Assembly: GCF_003628435.1 (NCBI RefSeq)
Contig: NZ_RBZN01000013.1
Location: 1 to 64,000, forward strand
DNA from: Ureibacillus endophyticus
Lineage (GTDB): Bacteria > Bacillota > Bacilli > Bacillales_A > Planococcaceae
Direction of reading: 5' to 3'
Length of the DNA stretch: 64,000 nt
Shown here: positions 43,441 through 53,144 of the stretch, piece by piece
How positions within the stretch are numbered: position 1 is the first letter of the stretch
Layout: the number at the start of each line of letters is the position of its first letter
Made by a program: the position numbers and the translations under genes
The notes under the pieces: generated by a model
The model's input: only the letters and a program-made list of their open reading frames with translations
Database searches by the model: none
What the model was told of the DNA's origin: nothing

Positions 43441-44515
43441 AGTTTAAACTCATTTTAAATTTTATGAAGTATTCGTTATATTTACCCAGCCATTCGGGTC
43501 CTAGGTTTTCGTATACTTCTAGATGTTCTCGTACTTCTTCTGTAGGGTAGAAGCGTTCATCGTTAATTACTTCTGGGTCCATTAATTCCATAGCTGCTTT
43601 ATTTGGTGTAGAGTATCCGACATAATCATTATTTTGTGCAGATACTTCTGCATCCAACATAAAGTTAATAAATGCATGTGCTCCGTCAATGTTTGCTGCT
43701 GTTTTTGGAATAACAAAGTTATCAAACCAAAGATTTGACCCTTCCTCAGGTACTGCAAAGTCTAAATCTTCATTTTCCCACATCATATCTTGAGCTTGCC
43801 CAGACCATGTAAGCGCCACTGCTGCTTCGTTATTGATCATTAATGGCGTAATTTCATCCCCAATAATTGCTTTTACATTAGGTGTTAATGTAACCAATTT
43901 ATCTGTTGCTTTTCGAAGTAAATCTTCATCTTTTGCGTTTAATGATTCACCAATAGAGTTTAAGCCCATTCCCATCACTTCACGGGCACCATCTACTAAA
44001 AATACTTTATCTTTTAGGGAAGAATCCCATAAATCTTCCCAAGTTGTAAATGTTAAATGCTCTTCTATTAAATTAGGATTAAAAACAATCCCTACTGTAC
44101 CCCAGAAGTAAGGGATGGAATATTTATTTTTTGGATCAAAGGCTAAATCCAAAAAGTATGGATCGATATTTTTTAAATTTGGTATCTTTGAATGATCTAA
44201 AGGAATTAATAAATCTTCTTCCATCATCTTCTGCACCATATATTCGGACGGAACGGCAACATCATAAGCAGAGCCGCCTTGTTGAACTTTTGTCATCATA
44301 GCTTCATTAGAATCAAACGTTTCATAAATTACTTTAATACCTGTTTCTTCAGTAAATTGATCAAGTAAATCAGGATCAATATACTCTCCCCAGTTGTACA
44401 CAGTAAGAGTATCCTTACTACCTTTTGAGCCAGCAGATTCTAATCTGTTTGTTGCAAAGAAGAGAAGAGAACAAACGACAATAATGGCGATAGTAGCTTG
44501 AACTAAAGATTTCAT
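43439..44515 (-). CDS. potD: Spermidine/putrescine-binding protein
   Basis: Extracellular substrate-binding subunit of the polyamine ABC importer, 358 residues. Family motifs: LTVYNWGEYIDPDLLDQF at the start of the mature domain, TFDSNEAMMTKVQQGGSAYD and PYFWGTVGIVFN. The N-terminus is a hydrophobic helix (about 5-22) with a Cys at about 15 but no proper lipobox, so it may stay as an uncleaved membrane anchor. Last gene of the regulator-potABCD operon; overlaps potC by four bases. Confidence 0.93.
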   Translation of the reverse strand: MKSLVQATIAIIVVCSLLFFATNRLESAGSKGSKDTLTVYNWGEYIDPDLLDQFTEETGIKVIYETFDSNEAMMTKVQQGGSAYDVAVPSEYMVQKMMEEDLLIPLDHSKIPNLKNIDPYFLDLAFDPKNKYSIPYFWGTVGIVFNPNLIEEHLTFTTWEDLWDSSLKDKVFLVDGAREVMGMGLNSIGESLNAKDEDLLRKATDKLVTLTPNVKAIIGDEITPLMINNEAAVALTWSGQAQDMMWENEDLDFAVPEEGSNLWFDNFVIPKTAANIDGAHAFINFMLDAEVSAQNNDYVGYSTPNKAAMELMDPEVINDERFYPTEEVREHLEVYENLGPEWLGKYNEYFIKFKMSLN

Positions 44516-45312
44516 CGTTGTACCCCCTCTTGGATGCGTTTTGCACGGTTGTTAAAGAAGTAATAACCGATTACAACTAACACAGTAACAAGGAACACGA
44601 GGCCAGAAATCGCATTGATTGTTAATGTAATTCCGGTACGTGCCATTGAATAGATTTCAACGGACAAAGTGGAAAAGCCATTTCCTGTTACAAAGAATGT
44701 TACGGCAAAATCATCTAAAGAATAAGTTAAAGCTAAAAAGAAACCAGCAAATATACCTGGTTGAATGTAAGGTAAGATGACTCTCGTTAATACGTCACGT
44801 TTAGATGCTCCTAAGTCTTTCGCAGCATCGATTAAAGACGTGTTCATTTCTAATAGCTTTGGTAGCACCATTAAAACAACAATTGGAATACTAAAAGCAA
44901 CGTGGGAAACGACAACAGATGCAAACCCAAGCTTAACACCAATCATTGTAAATAAAATTAAAAAACTTGCTCCGATGACAACATCGGGACTTACGATTAA
45001 TACATTGTTTAAAGAAAGTAGAACGTTTCGCATTTTCTTATCTTTTATTGAGACAATGCCTATCGCTCCTAACGTTCCAATAATCGTTGCAATTAAGCCA
45101 GATAAAAGAGCGACAATAACTGTATTGATAAGGATGACAATTAATCTTGTGTCGTCAAATACCGCTTTATAATGCTCTAAAGTAAAGGATTCAAAATTGT
45201 TCATGGATTCTCCACTATTAAAGGAGTAAAAAATTAAATAGAAAATCGGCGCGTATAAAACAAGAAAAACAATGATGAGATATAACTTAGATGGTAATGA
45301 TAGTTTTTTCAT
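44512..45312 (-). CDS. potC: Spermidine/putrescine ABC transporter permease PotC
   Basis: Inner-membrane permease of 266 residues with six helices. The coupling (EAA) loop reads LIDAAKDLGASKRDVLTRVI, followed by PYIQPGIFAGFFLALTYSLD. It would pair with PotB around the PotA dimer. It overlaps potB and potD by four bases each. Confidence 0.94.
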   Translation of the reverse strand: MKKLSLPSKLYLIIVFLVLYAPIFYLIFYSFNSGESMNNFESFTLEHYKAVFDDTRLIVILINTVIVALLSGLIATIIGTLGAIGIVSIKDKKMRNVLLSLNNVLIVSPDVVIGASFLILFTMIGVKLGFASVVVSHVAFSIPIVVLMVLPKLLEMNTSLIDAAKDLGASKRDVLTRVILPYIQPGIFAGFFLALTYSLDDFAVTFFVTGNGFSTLSVEIYSMARTGITLTINAISGLVFLVTVLVVIGYYFFNNRAKRIQEGVQR

Positions 45313-46109
45313 CGTACACGGCCTCCTTTCTTTTGACCTGTTAGGAACATGATAAGAACCATGCTAAGAATTAAGAAGACTGCAATCGTTGAGCCCATTC
45401 CCCAGTTTTGGGAAACTAAAAATTGTTGTTCGATAGCAGTACCTAATGTGATTACTTGGTTTCCAGCAATTAAACGAGTAATCATAAATAAAGATAAAGC
45501 TGGTATAAATGTCACTTGTATACCGGATTTTACTCCATCAATTGTTAAAGGAAAGATAACACGTCGGAATGTTGTAAAACCAGATGCACCTAGATCCCTA
45601 GCAGCATAAATAAGCGTTGGATTTAATTTATCTAATGAATTAAAAATCGGTATGATCATAAATGGAATAAAGATATACACTGAAACAAAGATAAAACTAA
45701 AATCAGTAAATAAAATTTGTTTCGGTTCAAGGCCAAATATTTCAATGAAAGCATTGATTGGTCCATATAAACCAAAAATACCAATGAAAGCATAAGTTTT
45801 TAACAATAGGTTAATCCAAGATGGAATGATAATTAGCATTAACCATAACTGTTTATGTTTTGTTTTTGTTAAAAGATAAGCTGTAGGATAAGCAATAATT
45901 AACGTAAACAATGTGATTAAAAAGGCATACCAAAAACTTGTTAGCGTCATTTTTAAATAAACGGGTGTGAAGAATGATTTATAATTGGCAAGGGTAAAAT
46001 TGCCACTTAAATCGAGCATTGAATAATAAACAACTAAGGCAATTGGTGCAATAACGAATAATGCAATCCAAATGATATAAGGAAATAATGCTCCTCTTTG
46101 TCTAGTCAT
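45309..46109 (-). CDS. potB: Spermidine/putrescine ABC transporter permease PotB
   Basis: Membrane permease of 266 residues, six helices. The EAA loop reads [20 protein letters not shown], preceded by [15 protein letters not shown], typical of PotB. Overlaps potA by eight bases and potC by four, so the subunits are translationally coupled. Confidence 0.94.
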   Translation of the reverse strand: MTRQRGALFPYIIWIALFVIAPIALVVYYSMLDLSGNFTLANYKSFFTPVYLKMTLTSFWYAFLITLFTLIIAYPTAYLLTKTKHKQLWLMLIIIPSWINLLLKTYAFIGIFGLYGPINAFIEIFGLEPKQILFTDFSFIFVSVYIFIPFMIIPIFNSLDKLNPTLIYAARDLGASGFTTFRRVIFPLTIDGVKSGIQVTFIPALSLFMITRLIAGNQVITLGTAIEQQFLVSQNWGMGSTIAVFLILSMVLIMFLTGQKKGGRVR

Positions 46110-47202
46110 TTTCTTCTTCTCCGTAAGATTCTAGTCGTTTATCAAATTCTTCTTCTGTTTCATTAAGACGCATAACATGAATTGCCTCTGGGTCAAAATC
46201 TAACCCAATTTGTTCACCGACATTTGCTTTTTTCAAAGAATGGACTAGCCATTCATTTCCATCTTTATCATAAGTAGAAAGTTCGTAATGCACACCACGG
46301 AAAAGTTGAGTATCAACGGTTACAACGAGTTTCCCTTTCTCAACAGTCGTGATTTCTAAATCCTCAGGTCTAATCACGATATCTACCTTTTCATTTGGTT
46401 TCATACCTTGGTCAACACAATCAAAGATTTTGCTAGTAAATTGAACTTTAAAATCTTCTAACATGACACCATCCACAATATTTGATTCACCAATGAAATC
46501 TGCCACAAAACGGTTAATTGGTTCGTCATAAATATCCACAGGAGTACCTGATTGTTGGATTTCACCATCATTGATAACAAAAATTTCATCAGACATTGCA
46601 AGAGCTTCTTCTTGATCGTGGGTTACGAATACAAATGTTTTACCAAGTCTTTGTTGTAATTCTCGTAATTCATATTGCATTTCAGAACGTAATTTTAAAT
46701 CGAGAGCAGATAATGGTTCGTCTAATAAAATTACCTCTGGATCATTTACAATCGCTCGAGCAATTGCCACCCGTTGACGTTGACCACCTGACATTTCGGA
46801 AATTTCACGGTTTCCAAAACCAGATAAGTTAACGAATTTCAATGCTTCCATTACACGTTCTTGTATTTCGCTTTCTTTTAACTTTTTAATTCGTAAACCA
46901 AAAGCAACATTCTCGAATACATTTAAATGGGGAAAAAGAGCATAATCTTGGAATACAGTATTTACTTGACGTTCGTTTGCAGGCACGTTATTTATCTTTT
47001 TATCGTTAAAATAAATATCCCCACTTGATGGAAGTGTGAACCCAGCAATCAAGCGAAGAATTGTTGTTTTTCCACAACCAGAAGGGCCAAGTAATGTATA
47101 AAATTTTCCCTTTTTTAATTCAAAATTAATATTATTTAAAACAACAGTTCCATCGTCATATGATTTAGACACATTTTCAAAACGAATAATTGTATCGTTC
47201 AT
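46102..47202 (-). CDS. potA: Spermidine/putrescine ABC transporter ATPase PotA
   Basis: Cytosolic ATPase of 366 residues. Walker [10 protein letters not shown] (about 39-47), Q-loop [14 protein letters not shown], signature [15 protein letters not shown], Walker [15 protein letters not shown], and the switch His in [11 protein letters not shown]. The C-terminal TOBE region (about 240-355, [12 protein letters not shown]) is regulatory. ATG after AAAGGAGG, 17 bases after the regulator gene. Confidence 0.95.
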   Translation of the reverse strand: MNDTIIRFENVSKSYDDGTVVLNNINFELKKGKFYTLLGPSGCGKTTILRLIAGFTLPSSGDIYFNDKKINNVPANERQVNTVFQDYALFPHLNVFENVAFGLRIKKLKESEIQERVMEALKFVNLSGFGNREISEMSGGQRQRVAIARAIVNDPEVILLDEPLSALDLKLRSEMQYELRELQQRLGKTFVFVTHDQEEALAMSDEIFVINDGEIQQSGTPVDIYDEPINRFVADFIGESNIVDGVMLEDFKVQFTSKIFDCVDQGMKPNEKVDIVIRPEDLEITTVEKGKLVVTVDTQLFRGVHYELSTYDKDGNEWLVHSLKKANVGEQIGLDFDPEAIHVMRLNETEEEFDKRLESYGEEEND

Positions 47203-47219
47203 GTTCTGTCCTCCTTTAA

Positions 47220-47762
47220 CTATAGATAAGATTCAGTTGCCACTAAGAGCAGCTGAGTTACTCCTTTATTCGCATTTAAAATTTGATGATTTTGAGATGC
47301 TTCGTAATAAATAGCATTCCCAGTGCTGGCAATATATTCGTGATCCCCTAATATGACACGAATACGACCTTTAAGTACATAAATAAATGTTTCCGCTAAA
47401 GATGGAGGGAATTGTTTAAACTCTCCACCTTCTTCAAGGGTTAAAACTACAGGTTCCATTTCTTTTTCATTAGAAGTAGGAATTAACCACTGTAATTGAT
47501 ACTTTTTTTCTTCATCATAGTAAATCGTTTGATCACGATCTGTATAGACAACTTGTTGTTCTTCTAATGAATCATCAAAGAAATCTTTAGGCTTTGTTCC
47601 AAGTACTTCTAAAATGGAAAACAATGTTTCAATAGAGGGAGAGTTTAAATCTCGTTCTAATTGAGAAATATACCCCTTAGTTAAATCTGTTCGTTCACCT
47701 AATTCTTCTTGCGTTAATCCTTTTTTTATGCGTAATGCTTTTATTTTTGCACCAATTTGCAT
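47220..47762 (-). CDS. XRE-family regulator with cupin domain (PuuR-like), polyamine operon
   Basis: 180 residues: an N-terminal helix-turn-helix ([40 protein letters not shown], about 8-60) and a C-terminal cupin ([20 protein letters not shown], about 120-178) that probably senses a small ligand. Regulators of this design head potABCD operons in many Firmicutes and repress them when polyamines are plentiful. ATG after TAGGAGAG. Repeated GTAAACTTT-like motifs upstream may be its operators. Confidence 0.88.
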   Translation of the reverse strand: MQIGAKIKALRIKKGLTQEELGERTDLTKGYISQLERDLNSPSIETLFSILEVLGTKPKDFFDDSLEEQQVVYTDRDQTIYYDEEKKYQLQWLIPTSNEKEMEPVVLTLEEGGEFKQFPPSLAETFIYVLKGRIRVILGDHEYIASTGNAIYYEASQNHQILNANKGVTQLLLVATESYL

Positions 47763-47788
47763 ATCAATACTCTCCTAGTTTATTGTTA

Positions 47789-47836
47789 GTAAACTTTGAA
47801 TGTGAAAAGTTTATAATAACATAACTTTGAGTTTAC
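47789..47836 (-). promoter_or_regulatory. Candidate operator region of the polyamine operon
   Basis: GTAAACTT (47789-47796) and AAGTTTAT (47807-47814) form an inverted repeat with one mismatch, and AACTTTGAGTTTAC (47823-47836) repeats the theme just upstream. The -10 of the minus-strand operon should lie here. The rest of the 47763-48078 divergent gap is AT-rich and holds no gene. Confidence 0.4.
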
Positions 47837-48078
47837 AAATAACGATACTATTATACATAATCTTCGTTGTAAATCAATAATTTTAATGAGAAATTGAAAA
47901 TATGGAATAATTAATAAAAAGTAAGGTAATAATTAAATTTGACAAATTTTTGTCTTTTATAAAAATTCTTATTTAAGAGTCTGTCCAAATTATTGAAAAA
48001 AAATTTGTCGTTTGTTATCGTAAAAAGTGGGTAATATCCTAATTTAAGCATTTGATAATAATATTGGAGGGAATTTTA

Positions 48079-48621
48079 ATGGCTGAACGTATGGTAGGAA
48101 AACAAGCACCTGCATTCTCAATGGAAGCAGTACTGCCTGACAAATCATTTGGTAAAGTATCTTTAGAAGAAAATATGAAAAACGATAAATGGACAGTATT
48201 ATTCTTCTACCCAATGGACTTCACTTTTGTATGTCCAACAGAAATTACTGCTATGTCTGATCGTTATGACGAATTCGAAGATCTTGATGCAGAAGTAATC
48301 GGTGTGTCAACTGATACAATTCATACTCACTTAGCATGGATTAACACTGATCGTAATCAAAATGGTTTAGGTCAGTTAAAATACCCATTAGCTGCTGATA
48401 CAAACCACACTGTTTCTAAAGAATATGGTGTGTTAATTGAAGAAGAAGGTATTGCTCTTCGTGGATTATTCATCATTAATCCAGAAGGTGAATTACAATA
48501 TCAAACAGTATTCCACAACAATATCGGTCGTGATGTTGATGAAACATTACGTGTTTTACAAGCTCTTCAAACTGGTGGATTATGTCCAGCAAACTGGCGC
48601 CCAGGTCAAGCAACTCTTTAA
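48079..48621 (+). CDS. ykuU: 2-Cys peroxiredoxin YkuU
   Basis: Thiol peroxidase of the AhpC/Prx1 type, 180 residues. The peroxidatic Cys is in DFTFVCPTEITAM (about residue 52) and the resolving Cys in TGGLCPANWRPGQ near the C-terminus, so it is a typical 2-Cys enzyme. ATG 48079 follows GGAGGG; an upstream in-frame start at 48052 lacks a site. The YkuV-type thiol protein downstream is a plausible reductant, as in B. subtilis. No PerR box was found upstream. Confidence 0.95.
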   Translation: MAERMVGKQAPAFSMEAVLPDKSFGKVSLEENMKNDKWTVLFFYPMDFTFVCPTEITAMSDRYDEFEDLDAEVIGVSTDTIHTHLAWINTDRNQNGLGQLKYPLAADTNHTVSKEYGVLIEEEGIALRGLFIINPEGELQYQTVFHNNIGRDVDETLRVLQALQTGGLCPANWRPGQATL

Positions 48622-48654
48622 TTAGGGTGTTATATCTAGTTTGAATTACAAGTA

Positions 48655-48686
48655 AATCCCCACATTTGTTCGTGGGGATTTTTTAC
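48655..48686 (+). terminator. Terminator/attenuator between ykuU and ykuV
   Basis: AATCCCCAC (48655-48663) pairs with GTGGGGATT (48672-48680), followed by TTTTTAC. ykuV starts 25 bases later, so partial read-through is likely. Confidence 0.8.
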
Positions 48687-48710
48687 TTATAAAAAGGGAG
48701 GATTAGAATT

Positions 48711-49169
48711 ATGAAATTACGCTCACCAATGCCAGAATTAGAAGGCGCAACGAAATGGTTAAATGGTCAGGTAACAAGAGATGAATTAGTAGGAGAAAAA
48801 CCTACGTTAATTCACTTCTGGTCTGTAAGCTGTTATTTATGTAAAGAAGCAATGCCAGATGTAAACAAATTCCGTGATCAATATAAAGATGAGTTAAATG
48901 TAATCGCAGTTCATATGCCACGTTCTGAAGAAGATACAGATTTAGAACAAATCGAAAAAGTGGCTGCACAATTCGATATTACACAACCAATTTTTGTAGA
49001 TAATGAAATGAAATTAACTGATGCATTCGAAAATGAATATGTCCCTGCATATTATGTTTTTGATAAATCTGGCGTTTTACGTCACTTCCAAGCTGGCGGA
49101 AGCGGTATGAAAATGTTAGAAAAACGTGTAAATCGTGTGTTAGATGAAATGCGTAACGAACAAAACTAA
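48711..49169 (+). CDS. ykuV: Thioredoxin-like thiol-disulfide protein YkuV
   Basis: Cytosolic TlpA/thioredoxin-fold protein of 152 residues without signal peptide. The active site is a CxxC (SCYLCKEAMPDV, about 45-48), and the cis-Pro region is VPAYYVFDKSG. B. subtilis YkuV is a thiol-disulfide oxidoreductase encoded beside YkuU. ATG after AAGGGAGG. Confidence 0.92.
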   Translation: MKLRSPMPELEGATKWLNGQVTRDELVGEKPTLIHFWSVSCYLCKEAMPDVNKFRDQYKDELNVIAVHMPRSEEDTDLEQIEKVAAQFDITQPIFVDNEMKLTDAFENEYVPAYYVFDKSGVLRHFQAGGSGMKMLEKRVNRVLDEMRNEQN

Positions 49170-49180
49170 GTAAGATATGA

Positions 49181-49212
49181 AAGCGTAAGGGTCCACCCCT
49201 TGCGTTTTTTTA
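49181..49212 (+). terminator. Terminator after ykuV
   Basis: GCGTAAGGG and CCCTTGCG pair (one G-U), followed by TTTTTTTAT. Confidence 0.75.
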
Positions 49213-49342
49213 TGTTTTCTAATCTTATAGATTAAAGTCTTTAGCTCAACATGTTGGATAAAATAATACATAGACCAATAATTGTATAAAAGCAGTTAGT
49301 AAGTTAAAATAGTGCCATTAAAGTTTTGGTACGGAGGAAAAA

Positions 49343-50002
49343 ATGAAAAAAGAATTTGTCGTAATAGGACTTGGCCGTTTTGGAGGCAGTATTGTAAAAG
49401 AACTAGTAAGACTTGGTGCAGATGTTTTAGCAATCGATTCAAATCAAGAGAGAGTTGATGAGTTTGCAAAAATTGCTACACAAGCAGTAATTGCAGATAC
49501 AACAGATGAAGCAGCCATTAAATCATTAGGGATACGAAACTTTGAACATGTTATCATTGCCATTGGAGAGAATATCCAAAATAGTATTTTGACAACTCTC
49601 ATATTAAAAGATTTAGGTGTAAAACAGATTACAGTAAAAGCACAAAATGATTATCACGCAAGAGTGCTAGAAAAAATAGGTGCTGATTTTGTCGTACATC
49701 CTGAGCGGGATATGGGTATCCGGATTGCTAACAATATGATGTCGAGTAATGTACTGGATTATTTGGAACTTTCCGATGAACATTCAATTATGGAAATTAA
49801 AGCGAATGATCGAATTGCAGGTCATTCATTAATTGATTTAGACATTCGTGCAAAATATGGAATCAATATTGTCGGTATTAAAAGAGGGGAAAATATTATT
49901 ATTTCTCCAGCTGCTGATGAAAAAATCTTATTAGGTGATGTTTTATTAGTTATTGGGGCAGATGTTGATATCAATCGTTTTGTAAAAAAGGCAATGAGTT
50001 AA
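49343..50002 (+). CDS. ktrC: Ktr K+ channel regulatory subunit KtrC (RCK)
   Basis: Cytosolic ring subunit of a Ktr potassium transporter, 219 residues. RCK-N domain with VIGLGRFGGSIVKELVRLG and the nucleotide-binding acid in VLAIDSNQERVDEF; RCK-C (about 135-219, IMEIKANDRIAGHSL, LLVIGADVDINRF) binds c-di-AMP in characterised homologues. It is separate from the pore gene (18628), as in B. subtilis. Next to rnjA, the B. subtilis order without adeC. Confidence 0.93.
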   Translation: MKKEFVVIGLGRFGGSIVKELVRLGADVLAIDSNQERVDEFAKIATQAVIADTTDEAAIKSLGIRNFEHVIIAIGENIQNSILTTLILKDLGVKQITVKAQNDYHARVLEKIGADFVVHPERDMGIRIANNMMSSNVLDYLELSDEHSIMEIKANDRIAGHSLIDLDIRAKYGINIVGIKRGENIIISPAADEKILLGDVLLVIGADVDINRFVKKAMS

Positions 50003-50012
50003 GTACAATAAG

Positions 50013-50062
50013 AAAGCCGCAATGTAGAACAATTAAATTCTACAATTGCGGCTTTTTATATT
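50013..50062. terminator. Bidirectional terminator between ktrC and rnjA
   Basis: AAAGCCGCAA (50013-50022) pairs with TTGCGGCTTT (50046-50055), with TGTAGA/TCTACA inside, flanked by T and A runs. Confidence 0.9.
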
Positions 50063-50067
50063 TTTTA

Positions 50068-51735
50068 TTAGACTTCCATAATAATTGGAAGGATCATTGG
50101 GCGACGTTTTGTTTTCTCGAAAAGATATGGACCTAAAACATCAGTAATTTCATTTTTCAACTCTGTCCATTGAGTTGATTTCTCTTGAATCATTTCATTT
50201 AAATGAGTATTTAACATTTTTTGTGCTTCACTAATTAATGTACCTGATTCACGCATATACACGAAACCGCGAGAAATGATATCTGGTCCGGCAACAATTT
50301 TTTGTTTTTTCATGTCTACACTAACTACGACAATAACTAAACCTTCTTCTGAAAGAATTCGTCGATCACGTAAAACAATGTTGCCGATATCCCCGATTCC
50401 ACTACCATCAATATAGACATCTCCTGATGGTATACGGCCTGCGATATGAGCTTCGTTAGGACTTAATGCTAGAACATCTCCATTTTCCATGACAAATGTA
50501 TTCTCTGGTAATACGTCACAATCTACTGCGAGATTTGTATGCATTTTTAACATGCGGTATTCACCATGAATTGGCATGAAGAACTTCGGTTTAATTAAAC
50601 GTAACATTAGTTTTTGTTCTTCTTGAGAACCATGTCCAGAAGTATGGATATTATTTAAAGAACCATGAATAACTTCAGCACCAGCGCGGAATAAAAGGTT
50701 AATAATTTTATTAACACTCATTGTATTTCCAGGTATTGGTGAAGATGAGAATACTACTGTATCACCAGGCTGAATTTGAATTTGTCGATGCGTCCCATTG
50801 GCAATACGAGATAATGCAGCCATTGGTTCACCTTGAGAACCTGTACATAAAATCATTACTTCATTAGCTGGTAAACGATTAATCGTTTGAGCATCTACAA
50901 AGGTTTCTTTTGGTGCTGTAATGTATCCTAGCTCACGACCAATTGAAATTGCATTGTCCATAGAACGACCAAAAACAGCAATTTTTCTACCATATTGTGC
51001 GGCAGCATCGGTTACTTGTTGAAGACGGTGAATGTTTGATGCAAAAGTTGCAAAAATTATTCGTCCTTCAACTTTACGTAAAATATCATGGATACTTTCC
51101 CCAACTTTACGTTCAGACATTGTAAAGTTTGGTACTTCAGAATTTGTACTATCTGAAAGTAAGCAAAGTACTCCGTCACGTCCTATTTCTGCCATTTTCG
51201 TTAAATTGGCAGGCTCCCCTACAGGAGTAAAATCAAACTTAAAGTCTCCTGTATGTACAATGTTACCAGGAGGTGTTTTTACAACGATACCGAAAGCATC
51301 GGGAATACTATGTGTAGTACGGAAGAAGCTTACAGATGTTTTTCTAAATTTAATAACATCGCTTTCTTGAATTTCAATCAATTTAGTAGTTCGTAGTAAG
51401 CCATGTTCTTCTAGTTTATTTCTTAATAATCCTAGTGCAAGCTTACCCCCATATACAGGAATATTTACTTGACGTAATAAATAAGGAATTCCACCGATAT
51501 GATCCTCATGTCCATGGGTAATAAATAGTCCTTTAATCTTATCAGCGTTACGTACTAAATAAGTGTAATCCGGAATAACATAATCGATTCCTAATAAATC
51601 GTCTTCCGGGAATTTAATTCCAGCATCAATCACGATGATTTCATCCTGGAATTGCACAGCATAAGTGTTTTTACCGATTTCGCCTAGTCCGCCAAGTGCG
51701 AAAACAGCTGCTTGATCATTTTTAACAAACTTCAT
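50068..51735 (-). CDS. rnjA: Ribonuclease J1
   Basis: Essential 5'-3' exo/endoribonuclease of the RNA degradosome-like network, 555 residues. The beta-lactamase site is [17 protein letters not shown] (HxHxDH, about 72-88), VHTGDFKFD gives the bridging Asp, and the beta-CASP part has [29 protein letters not shown] and [15 protein letters not shown]. It follows rpoY by six bases, the conserved ykzG-ykqC pair. Its upstream site GGAGA is distant, consistent with coupling to rpoY. Confidence 0.97.
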   Translation of the reverse strand: MKFVKNDQAAVFALGGLGEIGKNTYAVQFQDEIIVIDAGIKFPEDDLLGIDYVIPDYTYLVRNADKIKGLFITHGHEDHIGGIPYLLRQVNIPVYGGKLALGLLRNKLEEHGLLRTTKLIEIQESDVIKFRKTSVSFFRTTHSIPDAFGIVVKTPPGNIVHTGDFKFDFTPVGEPANLTKMAEIGRDGVLCLLSDSTNSEVPNFTMSERKVGESIHDILRKVEGRIIFATFASNIHRLQQVTDAAAQYGRKIAVFGRSMDNAISIGRELGYITAPKETFVDAQTINRLPANEVMILCTGSQGEPMAALSRIANGTHRQIQIQPGDTVVFSSSPIPGNTMSVNKIINLLFRAGAEVIHGSLNNIHTSGHGSQEEQKLMLRLIKPKFFMPIHGEYRMLKMHTNLAVDCDVLPENTFVMENGDVLALSPNEAHIAGRIPSGDVYIDGSGIGDIGNIVLRDRRILSEEGLVIVVVSVDMKKQKIVAGPDIISRGFVYMRESGTLISEAQKMLNTHLNEMIQEKSTQWTELKNEITDVLGPYLFEKTKRRPMILPIIMEV

Positions 51736-51741
51736 AAAAGA

Positions 51742-51951
51742 TTAAGCATTCTCCAAATGGAAGTTCGGGCTATTTTTTTCATACTCTAAATAGTTGCCCT
51801 CAAGTAGTTGAATATATTCAATACTAATTTTTCTGTCTTTTAAATATTGGCGGACTTCTCTTTCAGAAGATGCTTCTAAATAAAGACTTTTCGTATTTTC
51901 GCGAACTGGTACTTCATTAGCATTTTCTTGATAGTAAACTTTGTAAATCAT
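51742..51951 (-). CDS. rpoY: RNA polymerase epsilon subunit RpoY (YkzG)
   Basis: A 69-residue DUF1447 protein that associates with RNA polymerase in Firmicutes and is reported to counter phage Gp2-like inhibition or stabilise the enzyme. Family pattern [58 protein letters not shown] after AAAGGAGAG. First gene of the rpoY-rnjA operon. Confidence 0.95.
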   Translation of the reverse strand: MIYKVYYQENANEVPVRENTKSLYLEASSEREVRQYLKDRKISIEYIQLLEGNYLEYEKNSPNFHLENA

Positions 51952-52059
51952 GTTTTCTCTCCTTTAATTACGTACATTCTAGTGCATTCATTATCATTTT
52001 CCACTTAATGTGAAACTATTCCATATGATGCATTTCCTTTATATTATCATGCAAGTCCT

Positions 52060-52094
52060 TTAAAATAAAGAAAAGCCCTTCAAATTGAAGGGCT
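52060..52094 (-). terminator. Terminator of the cationic-peptide gene
   Basis: AGCCCTTCAA (52074-52083) and TTGAAGGGCT (52085-52094) form a perfect stem directly at the peptide's stop codon, followed on the minus strand by TTTTCTTTATTTT. Confidence 0.85.
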
Positions 52095-52165
52095 TAAGCA
52101 ATTGATTTTTTTCCGAGGATGCCATTTAACCGTTTCAAAATTCTTTTTTTGAGGCGTTTTAACAT
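52094..52165 (-). CDS. 23-residue cationic amphipathic peptide
   Basis: A tiny ORF starting MLKRLKKRILKRLNGILGKK, with nine Lys/Arg and no acidic residue. Leu/Ile spacing suggests an amphipathic helix. AAGGAG lies nine bases before the ATG, a near-consensus promoter (TTTACA-N17-TATAAT) lies upstream, and a perfect terminator starts at the stop codon, so the unit is complete. It could be a regulatory or membrane-active peptide, or the RNA itself may be the product. I do not recognise a family. Confidence 0.6.
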   Translation of the reverse strand: MLKRLKKRILKRLNGILGKKSIA

Positions 52166-52186
52166 GGCACATCACTCCTTAGTTAA

Positions 52187-52238
52187 ATTATACGCATACT
52201 TTCTCTATATGTAAAGTATTTTCCATTTACATGTAAAT
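52187..52238. promoter_or_regulatory. Promoter of the peptide gene and adjacent palindrome
   Basis: On the minus strand TTTACA (52215-52210), 17 bases, TATAAT (52192-52187). Directly behind it, ATTTACATGTAAAT (52225-52238) is a perfect 14-base palindrome, lying between this promoter and the divergent ykrA gene. It is a plausible operator for either. Confidence 0.65.
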
Positions 52239-52261
52239 ATGCGCTGAAAGGAATTTATTAA

Positions 52262-53032
52262 ATGAAAAATATTTTATTCTTTGATGTAGACGGAACGTTA
52301 TATAACAGTGAGAAAAAAATACCTGATTCTGCGAAGAAGGCTATACAAAAAGCTAAAGAGAATGGTTATGAAATTGCAATAGCTACTGGTAGAGCTCCAT
52401 TTATGATTGAATCATTACTTGAAGAATTAGAGATTAATACATATGTTACGTTTAATGGTCAGTATGTTGTATATAATGGTGAAGTAGTATTTACAGATAG
52501 TGTCGATAAAAATTACTTAGCTAAAATAATTGAATTTGGTAATGAACGAAATCATCCAGTAGTATTTATTGATGAGCGAGAAATGATTGCTTCAATTGAT
52601 GGACATGATTTTATACAAAGTAGCTTAGACACATTAAAATACCCTTACCCAACAATCAATCCATTGTTCTATGAAGAAAATTCTGTTTATCAAACATTAA
52701 TCTTTATGGAAGAGAAGGATGAACAACTTTATCAAAATACTTTTCCTGAAGTAAAGTTTGTACGATGGCATCAATTTTCTTGTGATATCTTACCGAAAGA
52801 AGGTTCAAAAGCACGAGGTATTATGAAGCTTTTAGAGAGAATGAACATCCCAATTGAAAATTCCTTTGCTTTTGGTGATGGGTTGAATGATATTGAAATG
52901 TTACAAGCAGTAGGAACGGGTGTTGCAATGGGGAATGGCCATGAATTAGCTAAAAAATCAGCAGACGTCATTGCAGGTCATGTGGATGATGATGGTTTGG
53001 CCAAAATAATGAAAGATTTAAACATTATCTAG
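52262..53032 (+). CDS. ykrA: HAD-superfamily Cof-type phosphatase YkrA
   Basis: Mg2+-dependent sugar/cofactor phosphatase type, 256 residues. Motif I FFDVDGTLYNS (nucleophile Asp), motif II IAIATGRAP, the C2 cap between (about 80-185), the Lys in LPKEGSKARGIMKL, and motif IV FAFGDGLNDIEML. ATG after GAAAGGAA. Position between rpoY-rnjA and def matches B. subtilis ykrA. Substrate unknown. Confidence 0.93.
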   Translation: MKNILFFDVDGTLYNSEKKIPDSAKKAIQKAKENGYEIAIATGRAPFMIESLLEELEINTYVTFNGQYVVYNGEVVFTDSVDKNYLAKIIEFGNERNHPVVFIDEREMIASIDGHDFIQSSLDTLKYPYPTINPLFYEENSVYQTLIFMEEKDEQLYQNTFPEVKFVRWHQFSCDILPKEGSKARGIMKLLERMNIPIENSFAFGDGLNDIEMLQAVGTGVAMGNGHELAKKSADVIAGHVDDDGLAKIMKDLNII

Positions 53033-53102
53033 CTTCTAATAATAGTTTATGCAGACTTGATATAGTTTTTTGGACTATATTTTTATCAATTTGTTCATAA
53101 TT

Positions 53103-53142
53103 AAGGAGGTGCCTCTATATTTTGGGGCACCTCCTTCTATAA
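53103..53142. terminator. Bidirectional terminator between ykrA and def
   Basis: AAGGAGGTGCC (53103-53113) pairs perfectly with GGCACCTCCTT (53126-53136). Confidence 0.9.
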
Positions 53143-53144
53143 TT

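Noticed and set aside
44777-45172. 131-codon plus-strand ORF inside potC
   Set aside because: Antisense shadow of a recognised permease in a coupled operon.
47763-48078. PerR box controlling the ykuU peroxiredoxin
   Set aside because: Several AT-rich fragments resemble half sites, but no TTATAATNATTATAA-like palindrome is present.
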